From Pedobacter sp. JY14-1 (GTDB lineage: Bacteria > Bacteroidota > Bacteroidia > Sphingobacteriales > Sphingobacteriaceae): a DNA stretch of 64,000 bases. Both the position numbers and the translations under genes were made by a program. The stretch is taken from positions 348,475 through 412,474 of the forward strand of contig NZ_JARJHU010000003.1 in the NCBI RefSeq assembly GCF_029269825.1, given 5' to 3'. Position 1 is the first letter of the stretch. Every line of letters begins with the position of its first letter. Below are positions 7,526 through 17,107 of the stretch, piece by piece. Under the pieces are notes generated by a model. That model had not been told where the DNA came from. It worked only from the letters and a program-made list of their open reading frames with translations, and searched no databases.

Positions 7526-8833
7526 ATGAGGGATATCTCATTGATCGTTAGAAGAGTTTGGAAGTCGGCGCTACTATTTACGGCTCTATCTGTTTTAATC
7601 GTTTCTGCAACACGGGCGCAAGATCCGGTAGAGGGCCGCAAGCTGTTCAAGGAAAATTGTGCTTCCTGTCACCAGCTGGACCGCAACAGTACCGGCCCTG
7701 CGCTGACCCCTAAGCTGAAAGAACTTGACGAGGCCTTTGCAATCAAGTGGATCAGGAATTCTCCTGCACTGATCGCCTCCGGCGATCCTCAGGCAGTGGA
7801 GGCTTCCAAATTCTCTCCTGCAGAGATGACTGCCTTTCCGCGTCTGACTGACGAGCAGATCAAAAACATCATTGCCTATGCGCAGGCAGGCGAGCCTAAG
7901 AAGGATGGTGCTGCGGAAGGCGGTGCGCAGGGCGGAGGCGAAGCTGCCGCTGAAGGCGTGTCCAACTTCTCTATTGCAGGCGTTGCGGCGATCATCATCA
8001 TTTCGATCATTGTCCTGGTGGTACTGGGCCGCGCGATCAAGCTGCTGGAGCGTCTTATCCTGAAGAAACGTGGCGTTGAAGTGGTGGAAGAAGAGGAAGT
8101 GTCCTTTGCGGAAGGAACAAAAAGATTGTTCAGGAACAAGAAATTTGTGTTCTTCTTCATTTTGATGCTGGTAATTACCCTGGGTACCTACGGGTGGATG
8201 GGTATGTGGGATACGGGTGTGCATACGGGTTATCAGCCGGTGCAGCCGATTAAATTCTCCCACGAACTGCACGCTGGCGTAAACCAGATCGACTGTCAGT
8301 ACTGTCACGTGGGTGCGTTCAAATCGAAGCATTCGACCATACCCTCGGCCAATATCTGTATGAACTGCCACAAGGCTGTTCAGGCTACCGATAAATACGA
8401 TGGTCAGATCTCGCCAGAGATTCAGAAGATCTACACTGCGGTGGGTTACGATCCGGAGACCATGACTTATGATAAATCCAAGGAAAAGCCTATCGAGTGG
8501 GTACGTGTACACAACCTGCCTGACTTTGCTTACTTCAACCACTCACAACACGTAGTAGTTGCCGAGGAAGCTATCAGAAAGGCAAAAGGCCTGCAGCCGA
8601 ACGAGCCGGTGTGCTTTGCGTGCCACGGTCCGGTAAATACCATGGAAGAGATCTACCAGTATTCTCCGCTGACCATGAAGTGGTGTATCAATTGTCACAG
8701 GGAAACGCAACTGGAAGTAAAAGGCAACGCATTCTATGACAAGATCATCGAGGCACACGAGAAGATCAAAAAAGGTGAAAAACTTACGCCTGCTGCATTG
8801 GGCGGACTGGAGTGCGGTAAGTGTCACTATTAA
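7526..8833 (+). CDS. actA: Alternative complex III multiheme cytochrome c subunit ActA
   Basis: Electron-output subunit of alternative complex III (quinol:cytochrome c oxidoreductase), facing the periplasm. The 435 residues hold a signal peptide (cleavage near residue 32), a class I cytochrome c domain with CASCH at 45-49, a Gly/Ala-rich linker, two membrane segments (about 150-170 and 206-222), then a pentaheme domain with CQYCH (257), CMNCH (278), CFACH (363), CINCH (387) and CGKCH (430). That makes six CxxCH sites; ActA of the better-studied complexes is described as pentaheme, so the front monoheme domain is an addition. First gene of the operon, 48 bases before actB. Confidence 0.95.
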   Translation: MRDISLIVRRVWKSALLFTALSVLIVSATRAQDPVEGRKLFKENCASCHQLDRNSTGPALTPKLKELDEAFAIKWIRNSPALIASGDPQAVEASKFSPAEMTAFPRLTDEQIKNIIAYAQAGEPKKDGAAEGGAQGGGEAAAEGVSNFSIAGVAAIIIISIIVLVVLGRAIKLLERLILKKRGVEVVEEEEVSFAEGTKRLFRNKKFVFFFILMLVITLGTYGWMGMWDTGVHTGYQPVQPIKFSHELHAGVNQIDCQYCHVGAFKSKHSTIPSANICMNCHKAVQATDKYDGQISPEIQKIYTAVGYDPETMTYDKSKEKPIEWVRVHNLPDFAYFNHSQHVVVAEEAIRKAKGLQPNEPVCFACHGPVNTMEEIYQYSPLTMKWCINCHRETQLEVKGNAFYDKIIEAHEKIKKGEKLTPAALGGLECGKCHY

Positions 8834-8881
8834 TAGAGTTAAGTAAAAGAAGAACGTTCGATAAACAGTAATATAGCTTAA

Positions 8882-11800
8882 ATGGAAAGCAATAAAAAAT
8901 ACTGGAAGGGTTTAGAAGAGTTAAACAGGACTCCGGATTTTGTTGAGAAAAACAAGAACGAATTTGCTGAACCGCTTCCGATTGAAGATGTTTTAAGTGA
9001 AGCAGGGCTGAGCACGGTGACCCCTCGCCGTGATTTCCTGAAGGCTTTGGGCTTTGGCCTGGGCGCGGTATCACTGGCAGCTTGTCAGACTGCCCCGGTG
9101 CACAAGTCTATTCCTTACCTGATCAAGCCTGAAGAGGTTGTTCCGGGTATTCCGAACTATTATGTGTCGAGCTTTAACGGTCAGCCCGTACTGGTAAAAA
9201 CCAGGGAAGGAAGGCCGATCAAGATTGAGCCGAACCCAAATGCGGGTGGCTTTTTCAGGGGAACTGACGCGCAGGCGCAGGCTTCTGTACTCGACCTTTA
9301 CGACGTATCGAAACTGAAAAACCCGGTATTGAAAAACGCGGAAAGCAATTGGGCAGAGATCGATAAGTTTGTTACCTCTGAGTTGAACAAGGTGAAGGCT
9401 TCCGGCAAAAAGATCCGTATTGTTTCCGCTTCGGTGAACAGTCCTTCTGCCAGAAACGTGATTGCCGATTTCACTGGTGCTTATCCGAATACAAAGCACG
9501 TCCAGTACGATGCAGTTTCCTATACCGGTATCATCAAGGCCAATGAGAACAGCTTCGGCAAGGCGGTTGTGCCTAAATATAACTTTGACAAAGCCGACCT
9601 GATCGTCAGCTTTGCCGCCGACTTCCTGGGTACCTGGATCAGCGGCGAGGAATTCACTGCGCAGTATGTTTCCAACCGGGACATGAAGTCACTGAAGAAT
9701 GGTAAGATGTCGCGCCACTTCCAGTTTGAGGCGGCCATGAGCCTGACAGGTACCAACGCGGATACGCGCGTGCCGATCAAACTTTCTGAGGAAGGTCCTG
9801 CATTGATCGCATTATATAATGCACTGACAGGGGCAGGTCTTTCAGGCGGTACCCTGGGCAACAATACGGTGGCCGACAAGGCCATCAAACTGGTTGCTAA
9901 AGAACTGCTGCAGAACAAGGGCAGGGCGCTGGTGGTCTGCGGATCAAACGACGTCTCTACCCAGATCCTGGTGAATGCGATTAACTCTGCGATCGGAAGT
10001 TACGGAACGACGATCGACCTGGATAATCCATGTAAGCGTTTTGCGGGCAACGATGCGGAGTTCGCGGAATTTATCAATGAAATGAACAGAGGTGAGGTCG
10101 GCGCGGTATTCGTGCTCGACAGCAACCCTGCTTATGATACGGCAAATGCCAAAGGCTTTGCAGATGGACTGGCTAAAGTTGGTCTGAAAGTGTCCTTCGC
10201 TGACCGTGCGGATGAAACAGCCTCACTTTGCGATGTCGTTGCAATCAGCAACAACTATCTGGAGTCATGGGGTGATGCCAACAGCTACGAAGGTTTTTAT
10301 TCCATCGTTCAGCCAACGATCAACCCGGTATTCAACTCGAGACAGGCTGAGGAAAGCTTGCTGGCCTGGTCTGACGCTCCGGTTAAGGAGTACTATCAGT
10401 ATGTGCGCAACTACTGGGAGGCAAATATCCTGCCTGCAGCCGGTAAGACTTGGGCAGACCTGCTGCAAAGCGGTGTGATCAATACGCCTGCCAAACCTGC
10501 GGGCAGCTATACCTTCTCGCTTTCGTTGTCTGCAGTTGTGCCTGCCGTTCTGAGCAACAGCAAGTCACTGGCCAAGGATATTGAGCTGATCGTTTACGAG
10601 AGTGCGCCGATCCGTAATGGTAAATATGCCAATAACGCATTCCTGCAGGAATTGCCTGATCCTGTATCTAAGGTGACCTGGGATAACTACATCGCACTTT
10701 CACCTAAGTTTGCGGAAGAGCTTGGCTTCAAGGAATTCGATGTGGTGAACATTAAGGATGATAAAGGTTATTCTATAGATCTTCCGGTGATGATCCAGCC
10801 TGGCCAGGCTAAGGGAACCGCTGCCGTTGCGCTGGGTTACGGTCGTACGAAGTCAGGTAAATGCGGCGACGGAGTAGGTAAGAATGCTTATCCTTTTACC
10901 AGCTTCACCAATGGTACGACAAAATATACCACGACAGTTAAACTGAGTGGTACCGGAAGCCGCGAAGAGCTTGCGCAGACACAGACCCACCACTCATTTG
11001 AGGGAAGGAACGTGATCCGTGAAGCTACGTTCGAAGCTTATAAAAAGAATCCTGCAGCAGGATCGGGCAACGATCATGCAAAGCATAAGACCTACGACCT
11101 TTGGGACAAATACGAAAAACCGGGTAACAACTGGGTAATGGCAATCGATCTGAATGCCTGTACAGGTTGCGGTTCCTGTATTGTAGCCTGTAACGTAGAG
11201 AACAATATCCCGGTTGTGGGTAAGGACGAGGTACGCCGCCGCAGGGAGATGCACTGGATCCGCATTGACCGTTATTATAGCTATAACGTAGAAAGCGGAC
11301 ATGATGAGGAAGGTGCGGCTGGAAGCGGAGGTAAGCATAGCGAACATTCTGCGGGCATCAGTTCGGTGACAAAGGAGAAAGAGATCAGCCACCTGGAGGA
11401 GAAGGACATGAACGACGTGTCTGTAGTGCACCAGCCGATGCTGTGCCAGCACTGCGACCATGCGCCTTGTGAGACGGTTTGTCCGGTACTGGCTACGGTA
11501 CACTCTTCGGACGGCCTGAACCATATGGCTTACAACCGTTGCGTAGGTACCCGTTACTGTGCGAACAACTGTCCGTACAAAGTGCGCCGCTTCAACTGGT
11601 TCAACTACTGGAACGATTCACGTTTCGATAATTACCTGAACAATGAGTTCACCCAGTTACTGCTGAACCCGGATGTGACCGCACGTTCAAGGGGTGTTAT
11701 GGAGAAGTGCTCGATGTGTATCCAGCGTATCCAGGCCGGAAAACTGCAGGCCAAGATCGAGAAGCGTCCGTTGAAAGATGGCGATATCCAGATGGCATGC

Positions 11801-11977
11801 CAGCAGGCCTGCTCTGCGAATGCGATCATTTTCGGTGACGGCAATGATCCGGATTCTGAGGTTTCGAAAGCATTGCGCAGCGAACGTGTTTACTATGTGC
11901 TGGAAGAGATCAACGTTCAGCCAGGCATTGGTTACATGACAAAAATTAGAAATACAGGTACAACAGTTCACGCATAA
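8882..11977 (+). CDS. actB: Alternative complex III iron-sulfur/molybdopterin-like subunit ActB
   Basis: Large periplasmic subunit (1031 residues) that fuses a molybdopterin-oxidoreductase-like domain without its cofactor role to a ferredoxin-type domain. A twin-arginine motif RRDFLK (49-54) is followed by a lipobox-like LAAC ending at Cys68, so it is probably Tat-exported and possibly lipidated. The C-terminal third carries the cluster ligands in four groups: [37 protein letters not shown] and CSMCIQ, fitting three 4Fe-4S clusters and one 3Fe-4S cluster in the family. These relay electrons from the quinol site in ActC to ActA hemes. Confidence 0.95.
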   Translation: MESNKKYWKGLEELNRTPDFVEKNKNEFAEPLPIEDVLSEAGLSTVTPRRDFLKALGFGLGAVSLAACQTAPVHKSIPYLIKPEEVVPGIPNYYVSSFNGQPVLVKTREGRPIKIEPNPNAGGFFRGTDAQAQASVLDLYDVSKLKNPVLKNAESNWAEIDKFVTSELNKVKASGKKIRIVSASVNSPSARNVIADFTGAYPNTKHVQYDAVSYTGIIKANENSFGKAVVPKYNFDKADLIVSFAADFLGTWISGEEFTAQYVSNRDMKSLKNGKMSRHFQFEAAMSLTGTNADTRVPIKLSEEGPALIALYNALTGAGLSGGTLGNNTVADKAIKLVAKELLQNKGRALVVCGSNDVSTQILVNAINSAIGSYGTTIDLDNPCKRFAGNDAEFAEFINEMNRGEVGAVFVLDSNPAYDTANAKGFADGLAKVGLKVSFADRADETASLCDVVAISNNYLESWGDANSYEGFYSIVQPTINPVFNSRQAEESLLAWSDAPVKEYYQYVRNYWEANILPAAGKTWADLLQSGVINTPAKPAGSYTFSLSLSAVVPAVLSNSKSLAKDIELIVYESAPIRNGKYANNAFLQELPDPVSKVTWDNYIALSPKFAEELGFKEFDVVNIKDDKGYSIDLPVMIQPGQAKGTAAVALGYGRTKSGKCGDGVGKNAYPFTSFTNGTTKYTTTVKLSGTGSREELAQTQTHHSFEGRNVIREATFEAYKKNPAAGSGNDHAKHKTYDLWDKYEKPGNNWVMAIDLNACTGCGSCIVACNVENNIPVVGKDEVRRRREMHWIRIDRYYSYNVESGHDEEGAAGSGGKHSEHSAGISSVTKEKEISHLEEKDMNDVSVVHQPMLCQHCDHAPCETVCPVLATVHSSDGLNHMAYNRCVGTRYCANNCPYKVRRFNWFNYWNDSRFDNYLNNEFTQLLLNPDVTARSRGVMEKCSMCIQRIQAGKLQAKIEKRPLKDGDIQMACQQACSANAIIFGDGNDPDSEVSKALRSERVYYVLEEINVQPGIGYMTKIRNTGTTVHA

Positions 11978-12008
11978 GCAGATACTGATATTAAATAGAA
12001 TATAGATT

Positions 12009-13481
12009 ATGTCAGGACATAAGGAATCAATATTAAGAGAACCACTAATTACCGGCCGCGACATCACGTATGCAAAGATTACGGATGATATCCTGATGCC
12101 GGTAGAGAACAAGCCGAACAGAGCCTGGTGGATTGGATTTATCATGGCGCTCTGCGGTGCTACACTTTGGGTGGTTGCCGTGAGCTATACATTCTGGTTC
12201 GGTATCGGTGCATGGGGATTGAACAAAACTGTAGGCTGGGCCTGGGACATTACCGGTTTCGTGTGGTGGGTAGGTATCGGTCACGCGGGTACGCTGATCT
12301 CTGCGGTACTGTTGCTGTTCCGCCAGAACTGGAGGAACTCGATCAACCGTTCTGCTGAGGCGATGACGATCTTTGCAGTAATCTGTGCCGCTACTTATGT
12401 GGTCTCGCACATGGGTCGCCCATGGCTGGCTTACTGGGTACTTCCATTGCCAAACCAGTTCGGTTCGCTTTGGGTCAACTTTAACTCGCCACTGGTTTGG
12501 GACATGTTTGCGATCTCTACTTATTTCTCGGTATCGCTGTTGTTCTGGTATACCGGTCTTTTGCCGGATATTGCAACCATCCGTGACCGTGCAACTGGTG
12601 TCAGACGCAGGATCTATTCGATCTTCTCACTGGGCTGGAGCGGTAGCGTAAAGACCTGGCAGCGCTTTGAAGCGGTTTCGCTGATTCTTGCCGGTATCTC
12701 TACCCCTCTTGTACTTTCGGTACACACGATCGTATCTATGGACTTTGCGACCTCGGTCATCCCTGGATGGCATACGACGATCTTCCCGCCTTACTTCGTG
12801 GCCGGTGCGATCTTCTCGGGTTTCGCTATGGTACTTACGCTGCTCCTGGTTGCCCGTAAGGTACTTGGACTGGAGAACTATATTACCATGTTCCACATCG
12901 AGTCCATGAACAAGATTGTGATGCTGACCGGTTCTATCGTGGGTGTGGCTTATCTTACAGAATTTTTCATTGCCTGGTATTCAGGTTCTGAATATGAGCA
13001 GTATGCGTTCATCAACCGTTCTACCGGTCCTTACTGGTGGGCTTACTGGATGATGATGACCTGTAACGTGATCTCTCCGCAGCTGCTGTGGTTCAAAAAG
13101 ATCCGTACCAATATCCCGGCTACCTGGATCCTTTCGATCGTGGTGAACATCGGTATGTGGTTCGAGCGTTTCGTGATCATCGTGACCTCGCTGCACAGGG
13201 ACTACATTCCGTCCAGCTGGGCGATGTTCTATCCGACATGGGTGGATGTGAGTGTATTCGTCGGTTCCATCGGTGTGTTCTTTACCTTATTCCTGCTGTT
13301 CCTGAGGGCGCTGCCTTCTATCGCGATCGCCGAAGTGAAGCTCCTGCTGAAGTCTGCAAGCGAGCAGAGCAAAATGGAGGAGATCAGGGAAGGCCATCTG
13401 AACAAGGAGTATGTTGCCGAGTACATCGACTCGCTGAACAAGTTTGATAGTGTTAAACAAGAGGAATACGCAAAGCTATAA
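12009..13481 (+). CDS. actC: Alternative complex III membrane subunit ActC (NrfD/PsrC-like)
   Basis: Integral membrane subunit of 490 residues with about ten hydrophobic helices, in the NrfD/polysulfide reductase membrane-subunit family. In alternative complex III it forms the menaquinol oxidation site and, with ActF, the proposed proton path. The sequence shows a soluble N-terminus of about 40 residues, repeated helices with polar residues (WWVGIGHAGTLISAVLLLF, SHMGRPWLAYWVLPLP) and a charged C-terminal tail. It sits between actB and actD in the canonical order; only 2 bases separate it from actD. Confidence 0.95.
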   Translation: MSGHKESILREPLITGRDITYAKITDDILMPVENKPNRAWWIGFIMALCGATLWVVAVSYTFWFGIGAWGLNKTVGWAWDITGFVWWVGIGHAGTLISAVLLLFRQNWRNSINRSAEAMTIFAVICAATYVVSHMGRPWLAYWVLPLPNQFGSLWVNFNSPLVWDMFAISTYFSVSLLFWYTGLLPDIATIRDRATGVRRRIYSIFSLGWSGSVKTWQRFEAVSLILAGISTPLVLSVHTIVSMDFATSVIPGWHTTIFPPYFVAGAIFSGFAMVLTLLLVARKVLGLENYITMFHIESMNKIVMLTGSIVGVAYLTEFFIAWYSGSEYEQYAFINRSTGPYWWAYWMMMTCNVISPQLLWFKKIRTNIPATWILSIVVNIGMWFERFVIIVTSLHRDYIPSSWAMFYPTWVDVSVFVGSIGVFFTLFLLFLRALPSIAIAEVKLLLKSASEQSKMEEIREGHLNKEYVAEYIDSLNKFDSVKQEEYAKL

Positions 13482-13483
13482 CA

Positions 13484-14020
13484 ATGAGTAATATCAAATA
13501 TATTTTAGGCAGTTTTGGTGATCCTGACGAAATGATGCACGGCATCGAGAAGCTGCAGGAGAACAACATTAAAATCTACGATGTATATACACCAATGCCC
13601 ATCCACGGTATCGAAGCAAAGCTGGGTGTGAAGCGGTCCAGACTGGATGTGCTGGCTTTTTTCTGCGGTCTTACCGGTACGGCTTCAGCTTTTGCGCTGA
13701 TCTACCTGACCTCTGTGGTGGACTGGAGACACAATATTGGCGGTAAGCCTGCACTGGCTCTTCCGGATTTCATTCCGATCATGTTCGAACTTACCGTATT
13801 GTTTTGTGCGTTCAGCCTTGTGGGCGCTTATTATGCATCGACACACCTGTTCCCGGGAAGGGCACCCAGGGTTATGGACCTTAGGGCTACTGACGACAGG
13901 TTCATCATTGCGATAGATGCGAAGCAGAACATCGAACACAGTAAAATTGATGGTTTATTAAAAGATGCCGGTGCTTTGGAAGTAAAGTACAATGAAAGGA
14001 AGTATGTTAGCTATGAATAA
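13484..14020 (+). CDS. actD: Alternative complex III subunit ActD (DUF3341)
   Basis: A 178-residue membrane subunit of alternative complex III, DUF3341 family. It begins with a soluble alpha/beta segment (KYILGSFGDPDEMMHGIEKL) that occurs on the cytoplasmic side in characterised complexes, followed by two transmembrane helices at about 50-72 and 95-117 and a polar C-terminus. It binds no cofactor and is thought to stabilise the complex. The 3' end overlaps the start region of actE, indicating translational coupling. Confidence 0.93.
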   Translation: MSNIKYILGSFGDPDEMMHGIEKLQENNIKIYDVYTPMPIHGIEAKLGVKRSRLDVLAFFCGLTGTASAFALIYLTSVVDWRHNIGGKPALALPDFIPIMFELTVLFCAFSLVGAYYASTHLFPGRAPRVMDLRATDDRFIIAIDAKQNIEHSKIDGLLKDAGALEVKYNERKYVSYE

Positions 14021-14603
14021 GAACAGAGTAGTTTTAGCCTCGTTTTGTATCCTGGCCAGTGCGGTAGTATTTTCTGCCTGCCGGGACAAGCAGAGCACAG
14101 GACTGGAATATGCAAGGAACATGTATGATCCGCTGGCGTATAATTATGACCAGCCGAACAGGAACTTTGCGAACGGACAGACTGCGCAGGTTCCACCGGC
14201 ACACACTGCTCCTGTAGGATTTATTGAAGAGGATACTTACCCGAACAACAAAGAGGGCTATGAGGCCGCAGGTGCCAGTCTGGTGAATAAGCTCCAGGCC
14301 ACAGAGGAAAACCTTAAACAGGGCCAGCATCTTTATATGGTCATGTGCGGACCCTGCCATGGCGAAAAGGGCGACGGACAGGGACACTTGGTGAAGATCG
14401 AAAAGTTCAGCGGAGTACCTTCTTTCCACGATCCTGAGAAAGCCTCTTCAAGGGGTGGCCTGATGAAGGACCTGACTGCCGGTAAGATCTATCATACCAT
14501 TAAATACGGTCTGAACATGATGGGTTCTTACGCATCGCAGCTGACACCTGATGAGAGATGGAAAGTTGTACTTTATGTACAGGAATTACAAAAAGCTAAA
14601 TAG
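14013..14603 (+). CDS. actE: Alternative complex III monoheme cytochrome c lipoprotein ActE
   Basis: Monoheme cytochrome c subunit. Three in-frame ATGs exist (13992, 14004, 14013); the last is preferred because it starts a compact lipoprotein signal (MNKNRVVLASFC... with VFSAC at the lipobox) and has GGAAG 9 bases upstream. The single heme site CGPCHGEKGDG is near residue 109, and a candidate axial methionine lies in the GLNMMGSYASQL segment. Mature protein would be anchored by the lipidated cysteine at the periplasmic face. The gene overlaps actD by a few bases whichever start is used. Confidence 0.93.
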   Translation: MNKNRVVLASFCILASAVVFSACRDKQSTGLEYARNMYDPLAYNYDQPNRNFANGQTAQVPPAHTAPVGFIEEDTYPNNKEGYEAAGASLVNKLQATEENLKQGQHLYMVMCGPCHGEKGDGQGHLVKIEKFSGVPSFHDPEKASSRGGLMKDLTAGKIYHTIKYGLNMMGSYASQLTPDERWKVVLYVQELQKAK

Positions 14604-14617
14604 TAAAGAAGAAATAA

Positions 14618-15832
14618 ATGGGAACTCATAATTATAATTTATCCGAGCAGTTTGAGTTTACAGGTAAAGCCAAAACGCTGAGCATTCTCGGTATCGCTAT
14701 CGGTGCCGCAGCGATCATCTATGGCTTATTTGTGAAGGAGCTCCATGAGCGTACTTTTGCTAACCTGCTGCTGATGGCCTATTATTTTGCCTGCGTATGT
14801 ATGTCCGGAGCTTTTTTCCTTGCTGTACAGTTTGTTGCACAGGCCGGCTGGTCTGCTTCTATACTACGTGTACCTCAGGCTATGGCAAAGACGCTGCCGA
14901 TAGCGGTAGTGATCCTGATCGCTGTAATTGGCGCAGGCTTATATACACATAACCTTTACCACCACTGGCACGCTGACGGCCTTACAGACCCGAACAGCCC
15001 TAATTATGACAAGCTGATCGACGGAAAGTCTTCTTTCCTGAACGTGCCTTTCTTTATGGGGCGGCAGGTAATTTTCCTGGGTTTGTACAGCATATTTGCG
15101 GTGTTGCTTTCTAAACTTTCGGCCAACGAGGATGTTGAAGGCGGCTTGAATTCTTACAGGAAGAGCTTTAAGTATTCCTGCATATTCCTGGTCATCTATG
15201 GCTTCACTACGCCTGTATTTGCTTTTGATACCGTGATGTCACTGGAAGCACACTGGTTCTCCACGATGTTCGGCTGGTACAACTTCGCTGCAATGTGGGT
15301 GAGCAGCCTGGCTACCATAGCAGTGATCATCATCCTGCTGAGAAAGGCCGGTTATATGAGCTGGGTCAACAACAGCCACCTGCACAATCTCGGACAATTT
15401 ATCTTCGGTTTCTCTATTTTCTGGACCTATACCTGGTTTGCACAGTTTATGCTGATCTATTATGCAAACATTCCGGAAGAGACCGTGTACTTCTACAAAC
15501 GTTTTGAACATTATGAGTTCTGGTTCTACCTGAACCTGATTATGAACTTCCTTTCACCAGTATTGCTGCTGATGGACAGAGACAACAAGCGTCATGAAAA
15601 TGTGCTGCTTTCGGTATCAATCGTCGTGCTTTGCGGACACTGGGTAGATTACTATCAGATGATTATGCCGGGTACTGTTGAGGAACACCATGGTTTCGGT
15701 GCACTGGAAATCGGAATTGCATTAGGTTTTGTAGGTTTGTTTACCTTTACAGTACTGAACGCATTGAGCAAGAAACCTTTGATCGCCAGGAACCACCCGT
15801 TCCTGCAGGAGAGCCTGAACCATCATTTGTAG
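14618..15832 (+). CDS. actF: Alternative complex III membrane subunit ActF
   Basis: A 404-residue membrane protein homologous to ActC (quinol:cytochrome c oxidoreductase quinone-binding subunit 2), about ten transmembrane helices. The HNLYHHWHADGLTDPNSPNYD loop, between helices 3 and 4, is a recognisable feature of the family, as is the WVDYYQMIMPGTVEEHHGFG segment near the end. It does not carry a heme or cluster and is thought to contribute to proton movement. It starts 14 bases after actE and closes the act set before the oxidase genes. Confidence 0.94.
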   Translation: MGTHNYNLSEQFEFTGKAKTLSILGIAIGAAAIIYGLFVKELHERTFANLLLMAYYFACVCMSGAFFLAVQFVAQAGWSASILRVPQAMAKTLPIAVVILIAVIGAGLYTHNLYHHWHADGLTDPNSPNYDKLIDGKSSFLNVPFFMGRQVIFLGLYSIFAVLLSKLSANEDVEGGLNSYRKSFKYSCIFLVIYGFTTPVFAFDTVMSLEAHWFSTMFGWYNFAAMWVSSLATIAVIIILLRKAGYMSWVNNSHLHNLGQFIFGFSIFWTYTWFAQFMLIYYANIPEETVYFYKRFEHYEFWFYLNLIMNFLSPVLLLMDRDNKRHENVLLSVSIVVLCGHWVDYYQMIMPGTVEEHHGFGALEIGIALGFVGLFTFTVLNALSKKPLIARNHPFLQESLNHHL

Positions 15833-15872
15833 GACTGGTGTCTGTTGGATATAAATAATTACTTTTAAGGAA

Positions 15873-17087
15873 ATGAGTCTAAGAAAATCAATTAGTAATA
15901 AATCAATAGCGGCGCTGGCAGTAATCGTGGCTGCGTTCGGAAATACCAGTGTATTTGCGCAGGCTGCTGAAGCTGCTGCCAAGCCTGTCGATATGGGACC
16001 TGTCTACAAATCAGCTGTCTTTTATGTACTGGCTTTCCTGGTACTTTGCCTCTTTGTCGCCATTGTCGGAAAGGCGCTGCGGGTATATGAACTGACCAGA
16101 GAGGTACAGGACAAGCCGAAGGGAATCAACTGGAATGCCGTAAACGGTACGCTGTTCGCCATTTTTCTGATCGTCGGACTTTATGGTGCATACTGGGAAT
16201 ATACCGTACACGGAAGCATGATCCTTCCTGAAGCTGCTTCGGAACACGGAAAGAAGATTGACAAAATGTTCAACCTTACGCTGATCATTACGACGATCGT
16301 ATTTGTACTGACACATATATTTTTATTTGCTTTTGCTTATATCTACAAGTACAGCGGTAAGCGCAGGGCTTATTTTTACCCGCACAACAATACGCTGGAA
16401 CGTTTGTGGACCATTATTCCTGCACTGGTGCTTACTGTTCTGGTATTAATGGGCTTCCTGACCTGGAGATCTATATTCTACAAGGTTGAAGACCCTAATA
16501 ACAAGCCGATCAATATCGAGGTTACTTCATCGCAGTTTGCCTGGGCTATCCGTTATCCGGGAGCTGATGGCGTGGTCGGTGTGAAGAACTACAAACTGAT
16601 CAGCGCAGCCAACGCACTTGGTATCGACTTTAATGATAAGAAGTCGCTGGATGACCAGGTTGCCGATCTGATGGTAATCCCCGTAAACAAACCGGTTCGT
16701 CTGATCCTGAACAGTAAAGACGTGATCCACAGTTTTTATATGCCGCATTTCCGCGTACAGCTGAACACTGTTCCGGGCATGACTTCTTATTTCGAGTTCA
16801 CTCCGACAATTACCACGGAGGAAATGAAGAAAAAGACAAATGATCCGGCATTCAAATATCTGTTCCTTTGCTCAAAAATCTGCGGCCAGGGTCACTATAA
16901 CATGCAAAGAGAGGTGAAAGTAGTTTCACAAGAGGAGTATGACAGCTGGATTGCTGAGCAAGGCACTTATTTAACTGATGATTTGAGGAAGCAGTTCCAC
17001 CTGCCGGTAACATCGGCACCGGAAGCAGTTCCTGCCACCGCTGACACTGCAGCAACTGCTGCCAATCAAATAGCTTTAAAAAAATAA
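15873..17087 (+). CDS. coxB: Cytochrome c oxidase subunit II
   Basis: Subunit II of a heme-copper oxidase; takes electrons into the binuclear CuA centre. All CuA ligands are visible: His in DVIHSFYMPHF and the block CSKICGQGHYNM (Cys, Cys, His, Met) near residues 330-341. At 404 residues it is longer than usual because an N-terminal signal-like helix and two additional membrane helices (about 48-70 and 88-110) precede the normal two-helix hairpin. The C-terminal tail is Ala/Thr/Pro-rich. It starts 40 bases after actF, so the alternative complex III and oxidase are probably co-transcribed. Confidence 0.95.
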   Translation: MSLRKSISNKSIAALAVIVAAFGNTSVFAQAAEAAAKPVDMGPVYKSAVFYVLAFLVLCLFVAIVGKALRVYELTREVQDKPKGINWNAVNGTLFAIFLIVGLYGAYWEYTVHGSMILPEAASEHGKKIDKMFNLTLIITTIVFVLTHIFLFAFAYIYKYSGKRRAYFYPHNNTLERLWTIIPALVLTVLVLMGFLTWRSIFYKVEDPNNKPINIEVTSSQFAWAIRYPGADGVVGVKNYKLISAANALGIDFNDKKSLDDQVADLMVIPVNKPVRLILNSKDVIHSFYMPHFRVQLNTVPGMTSYFEFTPTITTEEMKKKTNDPAFKYLFLCSKICGQGHYNMQREVKVVSQEEYDSWIAEQGTYLTDDLRKQFHLPVTSAPEAVPATADTAATAANQIALKK

Positions 17088-17107
17088 TAATACCGGAATA
17101 GCGCATT

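Noticed and set aside
7595..8542. Open frame of 315 codons on the reverse strand inside actA
   Set aside because: Antisense to six intact heme motifs of actA; low-complexity composition typical of a shadow frame.
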